64,000 nt of DNA, taken from Nocardioides carbamazepini (lineage in GTDB: Bacteria; Actinomycetota; Actinomycetes; Propionibacteriales; Nocardioidaceae). Each line of letters begins with the position of its first letter. Position 1 is the first letter of the stretch. Position numbers and translations under genes: made by a program. The notes under the pieces were generated by a model, which saw only the letters and a program-made list of their open reading frames with translations, did no database searches and had not been told where the DNA came from. Shown in pieces: positions 55,974 through 64,000 of this stretch. The stretch covers positions 868,001 to 932,000 of the forward strand of contig NZ_JAHTLF010000016.1 of the NCBI RefSeq assembly GCF_024614185.1, read 5' to 3'.

Positions 55974-58717
55974 GCGTGTGGCGCCCCGCGCAGCGGATGG
56001 CCCGCCGCTCGATCCGTCGCAACCTGGCCCGGTCGGCCCTGATCGCCCTGCTGATCGGGCTCCCGGTGGCGGTGGCGACCTTCAGCGACGTGCTCTACCG
56101 CTCCAGCGACTCCCCGGCCCGCGACGCGTACCTGGCGCTCGGCAACGCCGACGCCAAGCTCGTGGTGACCGACCAGGTCACGCTCGAGGGCTTCCAGCTG
56201 TCGACCGAGTGGGAGGGCTACTACTTCGAGGACGGTGTCGAGAAGCGGGACCCGGCGAGCGTCGACGTCACCGCGCTGCTGCCCCGCGGTACCCGGCTCG
56301 AGTCGGACGACGAGGACGGGTCGGGATCGGGGGTGCTGCTGGGGGTGGGGGACGGCGCGGACCTCGAGGAGATGCCGCTCCAGTTCGCCACCATGCCGTC
56401 GCGGCTGCAGCCGAACCGGCTTCAGCTGCGCGAGGGCAGGTACCCGAAGGCGGGCGAGGTGGTCCTCACCGACTCGGCAGCCGCCGCGATGAAGGTCGGC
56501 GCGGGTGACACCGTCACCGACGACATCAGCGGCGTCCGGCTGCCGGTCAGCGGGATCGTCCGCGACGAGCAGTGCCGCGCCTGCGACTCGGTGTACGCCC
56601 AGCCCGGCCAGATGCTCGTCCCGGCCCGCGGGGCCGACGGCTCCGGCTGGGAGGCGAGCCGGCCGACGTACCTCGTCGACCTCCCGGCCGGCGTCGACGC
56701 CGGGACTCTGGCCATGTCCCTGGCCGAGCAGGGGGTGCTGCTGTACCCGCGCGACACCTACCTGCACCCCGACCGCTACCGGATCTGGGACGAGCCGGCG
56801 CTGACCGCCGACGAGCTGCGGGGTGCCGCGCTCACGACCCTGATCGTCGGCCTCGGGCTGCTCGAGGTGATCCTGCTCGCCGGCGCCGCCTTCGCGGTCG
56901 GCGCCCGCAAGCAGGTGCGCGACATGGGGCTGATCAACGCGGGGGGCGCCTCGCCGCGCCAGCTGCGCGCGGTGCTGCTGGTGCAGGGGGCCACCCTCGG
57001 CGTCATCGGTACGACGGGCGGTGTCGCGGTCGGCTTCCTGGTCGCCTGGCTGGGCTGGCCGCTGTGGGAGTGGCTCAATGGCTCGGTGCTGCCGGTCTTC
57101 CGGTTCGGGCCCGAGGTGCTGATCGCCGTGGTCGTCGGCATCCTCTCGGGTGTGCTGGCGGCGGTGGTCCCGGCGATCGGCGCGGCGCGTCAGCAGCCGC
57201 TCGACGCGCTGTCCGGCCGGTTCCGCGTCACCGGCGCGCGCTCGCGGCGAGCCGGGCTCCTCGGCGCCGCGGGCATCCTGGCCGGCGCCGTCCTGGCGCT
57301 GCTCGGCAGCGCGCAGATGGCCGACGACTTCGAGCAGTACTCCGAGGCGCTCGCCGTGGCCAAGCAGACCGGCAGCTACCTGTCGGCGCCGACCCCGACC
57401 GTGCCCATCGCGTTGGTGCTGCTGGGTGCCGTCCTCGCCATCGCCGGCCTGGTCCTCGCCATGCCGGTCGTCATCGGTCGGCTCGGCCGGCTCGGCGCCC
57501 GGCTTCCGCTCGCCGGCCGGATCGCCCTGCGGGACGCCGACCGGCACCGGCACCGCACGGGACCGGCGGCGAGCGCGATCATGCTGGCCGTGGCCGGATC
57601 GGTCGTCGCGGCCTTCGCGATCGCCGGCAGCGAGCGGGGCGATGAGGCGGCCTGGATCCCGCAGCTGCCGCCGGGCGTGATGCAGGTCTACCCGACCTAT
57701 GTCGTCGGCGCGGACGGATCGACGGCCATGGACGAGGCGGCGCAGCGCGCTGCTGAGGCCCTGCCGGACGGGCGGGTGCTGGCAGCCACCGAGCTCGGTT
57801 ACCCGACGTCCGCGCTGCGGCGGGAGCAGGGCAGCGCCGACGTCGAGCAACTGTGGTTCGACGGCGGCATCAGCTGCCCGGCCGACTGCGTCAGCTACGG
57901 CGCGAGCGGGTCGGCGGCGATCGCGGATCCGGCGCTGGCCCGCGCGATCCTGGGGCGCGATCTGAGCACCGAGGAGACCGCCGCGCTCACCGACGGTGAG
58001 GCGCTGGCGCTGATGTCGGGTCTGGTCGGCGGCGACGGCAGGGTCACCGCCCACCTCGAGGGTCGGGCGGAGGCCGATGCCGACGGAGTCGTCCAGGAGG
58101 ACGATGTCCCGAGGCTGTCGCTGCCGGCCCGGGCGGTCGAGCCGAAGACCACCTACGCGTCGATGCCGGCCGTGCTGATGAGCGCCGAGACCGCCGAGCG
58201 CAACGGGCTGGTGGTGTCGGCGACCAACCGGTTCGTCACCTACGACGCCGACGCGACGCGGGTCCAGGTCCGCGCCGGCCTGCGGGCCGCGGGGGAGGGC
58301 CACCGGGCGGCGGGGTCGGTCGACCAGCCGTACCACTCCGACAGCGGGATCGCGCTGCTGGTGATCGGTGGCCTGGCGGGTCTGGTCACCTTGATCGGCG
58401 TCGCGATCGCCGTCGCGCTCTCGGCTGCGGAGGGTCGCCGAGAGCTGGCGACGCTGTCCGCGGTGGGCGCTGATCCCGCCGTACGCCGTCGGCTGGCCGG
58501 CGCGCAGGCACTGGTCATCTCGGGGGTCGGCGCGCTGGTCGGGGTGGTCCTCGGGACCTTCGTCTCCTACGCCCTGCGCGCGACGTTCGGGGCGCCGTCG
58601 TTCACCGTGCCGTGGGCGAATCTCGCCGGCGCGGCGCTCGGGGTGCCCGTGCTCGCGGCGCTGATCACGGCGGCCTGCACGCGCTCGCGGGTGCCGATGC
58701 TGGAGCGGCGTGCGTAA
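55970..58717 (+). CDS. large FtsX/MacB-like ABC permease
   Basis: A 915-residue permease with an N-terminal helix (~20-40), a large extracellular domain (~45-275), a first FtsX block of helices (~285-395), two further helices (~425-505), a second extracellular domain (~560-800), and a last FtsX block (~805-905). Pieces such as VRDMGLINAGGASPRQLRAV and RRELATLSAVGADPAVRRRL are the two coupling segments. This duplicated layout fits mechanotransmission-type exporters of peptides or lipoproteins. The substrate is unknown. It ends the PadR operon. Confidence 0.9.
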   Translation: MSVWRPAQRMARRSIRRNLARSALIALLIGLPVAVATFSDVLYRSSDSPARDAYLALGNADAKLVVTDQVTLEGFQLSTEWEGYYFEDGVEKRDPASVDVTALLPRGTRLESDDEDGSGSGVLLGVGDGADLEEMPLQFATMPSRLQPNRLQLREGRYPKAGEVVLTDSAAAAMKVGAGDTVTDDISGVRLPVSGIVRDEQCRACDSVYAQPGQMLVPARGADGSGWEASRPTYLVDLPAGVDAGTLAMSLAEQGVLLYPRDTYLHPDRYRIWDEPALTADELRGAALTTLIVGLGLLEVILLAGAAFAVGARKQVRDMGLINAGGASPRQLRAVLLVQGATLGVIGTTGGVAVGFLVAWLGWPLWEWLNGSVLPVFRFGPEVLIAVVVGILSGVLAAVVPAIGAARQQPLDALSGRFRVTGARSRRAGLLGAAGILAGAVLALLGSAQMADDFEQYSEALAVAKQTGSYLSAPTPTVPIALVLLGAVLAIAGLVLAMPVVIGRLGRLGARLPLAGRIALRDADRHRHRTGPAASAIMLAVAGSVVAAFAIAGSERGDEAAWIPQLPPGVMQVYPTYVVGADGSTAMDEAAQRAAEALPDGRVLAATELGYPTSALRREQGSADVEQLWFDGGISCPADCVSYGASGSAAIADPALARAILGRDLSTEETAALTDGEALALMSGLVGGDGRVTAHLEGRAEADADGVVQEDDVPRLSLPARAVEPKTTYASMPAVLMSAETAERNGLVVSATNRFVTYDADATRVQVRAGLRAAGEGHRAAGSVDQPYHSDSGIALLVIGGLAGLVTLIGVAIAVALSAAEGRRELATLSAVGADPAVRRRLAGAQALVISGVGALVGVVLGTFVSYALRATFGAPSFTVPWANLAGAALGVPVLAALITAACTRSRVPMLERRA

Positions 58718-58759
58718 TCGGCTCGCGGTCGGCGGCCTCAACCCGGACAATCGACCCTC

Positions 58760-60460
<1,701 letters not shown>

Positions 60461-60525
60461 CCTCTTGGTTCGGCGCCGTTCGGATGGGACGGTGGAGCCG
60501 TCACCCCCGCTGAGGAAGGACCACC

Positions 60526-60708
60526 ATGGCTGACAACGGCGCGAACGACGATCTCAAGGCGAAGATGCGCGAGGCCCTCGACCGCAAGAACCACAAGGAG
60601 CAGGGCGTCCACGCCGACGGCCCGACGAAGGAGAAGGCGCACGGCTCCGAGGTGGTGGGCGGCGCTCCGAAGATGCACCGGCGCAAGGCCGGTGGCGGCG
60701 GCTCCTGA
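60526..60708 (+). CDS. DUF5302 small protein
   Basis: A 60-residue hydrophilic, basic protein: ADNGANDDLKAKMREALDRK, then KEKAHGSEV, then APKMHRRKAGGGGS with a flexible tail. It is typical of the actinobacterial DUF5302 family, whose function is unknown. ATG 60526 follows GAGGAAGGACCACC, a strong binding site. It is a single gene. Confidence 0.88.
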   Translation: MADNGANDDLKAKMREALDRKNHKEQGVHADGPTKEKAHGSEVVGGAPKMHRRKAGGGGS

Positions 60709-60744
60709 CCGCCCTGGGAACTGGTCGAGGGGGAGAGGCGCCGG

Positions 60745-61971
60745 TCAGGCGTCCGAGCCGAGCTCGAGCTCGGTGGTGCTCTCCTTGTCGCCGCGTAGGT
60801 AGGTCACCTTCACGCTGTCGCCGGGCCGGTAGGACCGCACCGTGGCGATGAGCGCCTCGCTGTTCTCGATCTGGCGGCCGTCGATGGCGGTGATGACGTC
60901 GTCCTTCGCCAGGCCGGCGTCGGCCGCGGCCGAGCCGTTCTCGATCTCGGCGATCCGAGCGCCGCTGAGGGTGGTGTCGCTGGAGCCCGCCGTACCCGCC
61001 GCGTCCGCCACCTGGATGCCCAGCCGGGCGTGGGTCGGGGTGTCCCCGGCCCGGAGCTGGTCGATGATCGGCAGCACCTCGTCGATCGGGATCGCGAAGC
61101 CGAGGCCGATCGAGCCCGACTCGGCACCCTGGCCGGAGGACGTCGAGCGGATGGACGCGTTGATGCCGACCAGCTGGCCGTCCATGTTGACCAGCGGGCC
61201 GCCGCTGTTGCCGGGGTTGATCGCGGCGTCGGTCTGGATGGCCGGATAGGCGGTGGCGTTGCCCTGGGCGTCGCGGGCGACCTCGACCGGCCGGTCGAGC
61301 GCGCTGACGATGCCGCTGGTGACGGTCGCGTCCAGGCCGAAGGGCGACCCGATCGCGACCACCTGCTCGCCCACGTCGAGGTTGCTCGACTTGCCGATCG
61401 TGATCGGCTTCAGGTCGTCCACGCCCTCGACCTTGACGAGGGCGGTGTCGGTGAGGGGGTCGGTGCCGACCACGGTTCCTCGCACCTTCGTGCCGTTGTT
61501 GAACGACACGGTCACCTCGGCCTGGTCGGCCGGGATCTCGCCGCCGAGGGTGACCACGTGGTCGTTGGTGAGGATGAGGCCGTCGCTGTCGAGCACGACG
61601 CCCGAGCCGCTGCCCGCGCCGCCCGCGCCCCGGACGTCCAGCGCCACCACGGACGGCAGCACGGCGGACGCGACCGACTCCACACTCCCGGACGCCGCGG
61701 GCCGATTGCCGCTGTCGACGACCGGCAGCGACGTCGTACGGCCGCCGGCACTGCCGCCGTCGCCGGACGCCGCGTCGTAGAGCGCCGCGCCGCCGATCCC
61801 GGCCCCGCCCCCGACCAGCAGCGCGCCGGTGAGGACCGCCACCGCGAACCCGGCCCGCCGCGGTCGCCGCTCCGGCGCCGGCGGCCACTCGTGGGAGGAG
61901 GGCGGCGGGAACGACGGGGGAGCGGAGGGCGCCGGCTGGGCCGGGAGGATCGGGGGCGGGGCCTGGGTCAT
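60745..61971 (-). CDS. HtrA/DegP-like serine protease with PDZ domain
   Basis: A 408-residue envelope protease. It has a Pro-rich cytosolic N-terminus (~1-37), one membrane helix (FAVAVLTGALLVGGGAGIGG, ~42-61), and an S1C protease domain with catalytic His in LTNDHVV, Asp in DTALVKV and Ser in NPGNSGGPL. A C-terminal PDZ domain (~305-400; VADAAGTAGSSDTTLSGARI, AKDDVITAIDGRQIENSEAL) follows. It would degrade misfolded exported proteins. The start MTQAPPPILPAQP is divergent from nothing nearby; the preceding ligase gene is on the same strand. Confidence 0.95.
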   Translation of the reverse strand: MTQAPPPILPAQPAPSAPPSFPPPSSHEWPPAPERRPRRAGFAVAVLTGALLVGGGAGIGGAALYDAASGDGGSAGGRTTSLPVVDSGNRPAASGSVESVASAVLPSVVALDVRGAGGAGSGSGVVLDSDGLILTNDHVVTLGGEIPADQAEVTVSFNNGTKVRGTVVGTDPLTDTALVKVEGVDDLKPITIGKSSNLDVGEQVVAIGSPFGLDATVTSGIVSALDRPVEVARDAQGNATAYPAIQTDAAINPGNSGGPLVNMDGQLVGINASIRSTSSGQGAESGSIGLGFAIPIDEVLPIIDQLRAGDTPTHARLGIQVADAAGTAGSSDTTLSGARIAEIENGSAAADAGLAKDDVITAIDGRQIENSEALIATVRSYRPGDSVKVTYLRGDKESTTELELGSDA

Positions 61972-62000
61972 GCCTCCACTGTGCGAGTCGTCCCTGTGAT

Positions 62001-62036
62001 CCGGCTGAGGACCGCTTGAGGACTTCCTCTGAGCCG
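62001..62036 (-). terminator. bulged hairpin after the acyl-CoA ligase gene
   Basis: CCGGCTGAGGA (62001-62011) pairs with TCCTC..AGCCGG (62024-62036), with a two-base bulge. Read on the minus strand it starts a few bases after the ligase stop and separates it from the htrA-like gene. It has no T-run, as is common in this genome. Confidence 0.5.
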
Positions 62037-62038
62037 GG

Positions 62039-63670
<1,632 letters not shown>

Positions 63671-63679
63671 CTCGCAGAT

Positions 63680-63695
63680 TGTGGCTCACATCACA
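63680..63695. promoter_or_regulatory. CRP/GlxR-like binding site
   Basis: TGTGGCTCACATCACA matches the CRP consensus TGTGA-N6-TCACA with a single change in the left arm. It lies 10 bases upstream of the acyl-CoA ligase start and 68 bases before the divergent adenylating gene. Actinobacterial CRP/GlxR proteins often control fatty acid genes. Binding so near the start would more likely repress the ligase. Confidence 0.55.
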
Positions 63696-63762
63696 AAGCG
63701 GCACAACGGACCACGCATCAACCGGTCACCTTGCGTTCACCCGGACCGACGACGATCGAGAG

Positions 63763-64000
63763 GTGAACCCCCTGCTCCGCGGTGTCGAGGCACCGGCGCC
63801 GCGCACGCTCGTCGATGTGCTCCGTCGTACGGCGGCCGACCACCCGGATGCGATGGCGCTCGACAGCGGCAACGACACCGTGACCTACGCGGAGTTCGCG
63901 GAGGCCGCGGAGATCGTGGCCATCGAGCTCGCCGAGCTCGGGATCGGTCCGGGGGACAAGGTCGGGGTCCGGCTGCCGTCCGGCACGACCGACCTGTACG
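63763..64000 (+). CDS. partial adenylating enzyme, Pls/PosA-type synthetase N-terminus
   Basis: Seventy-nine codons from GTG 63763 (binding site GAGAGG adjacent) to the window edge. The peptide APRTLVDVLRRTAADHPDAM then TVTYAEFAEAAEIVA and GIGPGDKVGVRLPSGTTDLY is the N-terminus of an AMP-binding domain. The wording PSGTTDLY is typical of Pls/PosA-family nonribosomal peptide synthetases that make poly-amino-acid products such as epsilon-poly-lysine. Only the start is seen, so this is provisional. Confidence 0.7.
   Translation, partial: MNPLLRGVEAPAPRTLVDVLRRTAADHPDAMALDSGNDTVTYAEFAEAAEIVAIELAELGIGPGDKVGVRLPSGTTDLY

Overview
This is a 64 kb stretch of high-GC chromosome from an actinobacterium, most likely Nocardioides or another member of the Nocardioidaceae. 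The assignment rests on very strong G/C bias at third codon positions, many GTG starts, several leaderless-type promoters, 1-8 bp gene overlaps, and actinobacterial families and gene orders (glpX / DUF4245 / xseB-xseA, LpqY-SugABC, a mycothiol-dependent isomerase family, DUF222-HNH, DUF5302, a Pls/PosA-type synthetase). It is inference from content, not from a database search. No tRNA, rRNA, CRISPR array, IS element or prophage was seen.

Layout. 0-3.4 kb: a divergent partial gene, a MarR regulator with an operator, an MFS exporter that appears to start at ACG, and an NCS2/AzgA purine permease. 3.4-8.1 kb: the str operon (rpsL, rpsG, fusA, tuf) with a clear promoter, two intergenic hairpins and a strong terminator. 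8.1-11.3 kb: trmB, a leader with a 14-codon ORF, a PIN-PhoH protein, and a cell-wall lytic transglycosylase-like protein. 11.3-21.7 kb: two paralogous three-gene cassettes, each made of an unusual two-membrane-block histidine kinase, a LuxR-type response regulator and a small secreted protein. Between them lie a GlsB-like gene, fumC, a GntR/DUF1648 pair and a zinc-ribbon gene. 21.7-26 kb: class I fumarase, a secreted choice-of-anchor-P-like protein, and an FAD oxidoreductase.

26-31.7 kb is a complete TPP-riboswitch-controlled thiamine operon (thiE-thiO-thiS-thiG-tenI-like-thiD-thiC), followed by a G-rich tandem repeat. 32-36.7 kb: a DUF222-HNH endonuclease, an N-terminally truncated DUF6194 gene, a YdeI-family gene, an asparaginase and a DUF4032 protein. 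36.8-41.2 kb: a LpqY-SugABC-like sugar (probably trehalose) importer. 41.2-44.5 kb: two alpha/beta hydrolases and a membrane protein / TetR divergent pair around a 16-bp palindrome. 44.5-50.8 kb: glpX, DUF4245, xseB and xseA, with a molybdate import operon (modABC plus an HTH-Mop regulator) inserted among them.

50.8-64 kb: a PfkB kinase, truA, a methyltransferase, a SIMPL protein, a mycothiol-dependent isomerase family gene, a PadR-ABC exporter operon with a visible promoter/operator, an ABC-F protein, DUF5302, an HtrA-like protease, an acyl-CoA ligase, and the start of a Pls/PosA-like adenylation gene.

The most interesting item is the pair of kinase / regulator / secreted-protein cassettes. 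The kinase core sits in the middle of the protein, between two membrane blocks, and the second half looks like a degenerate copy of the first. The two kinase genes share an identical 23-bp segment at their 3' ends although they differ at most codons elsewhere.
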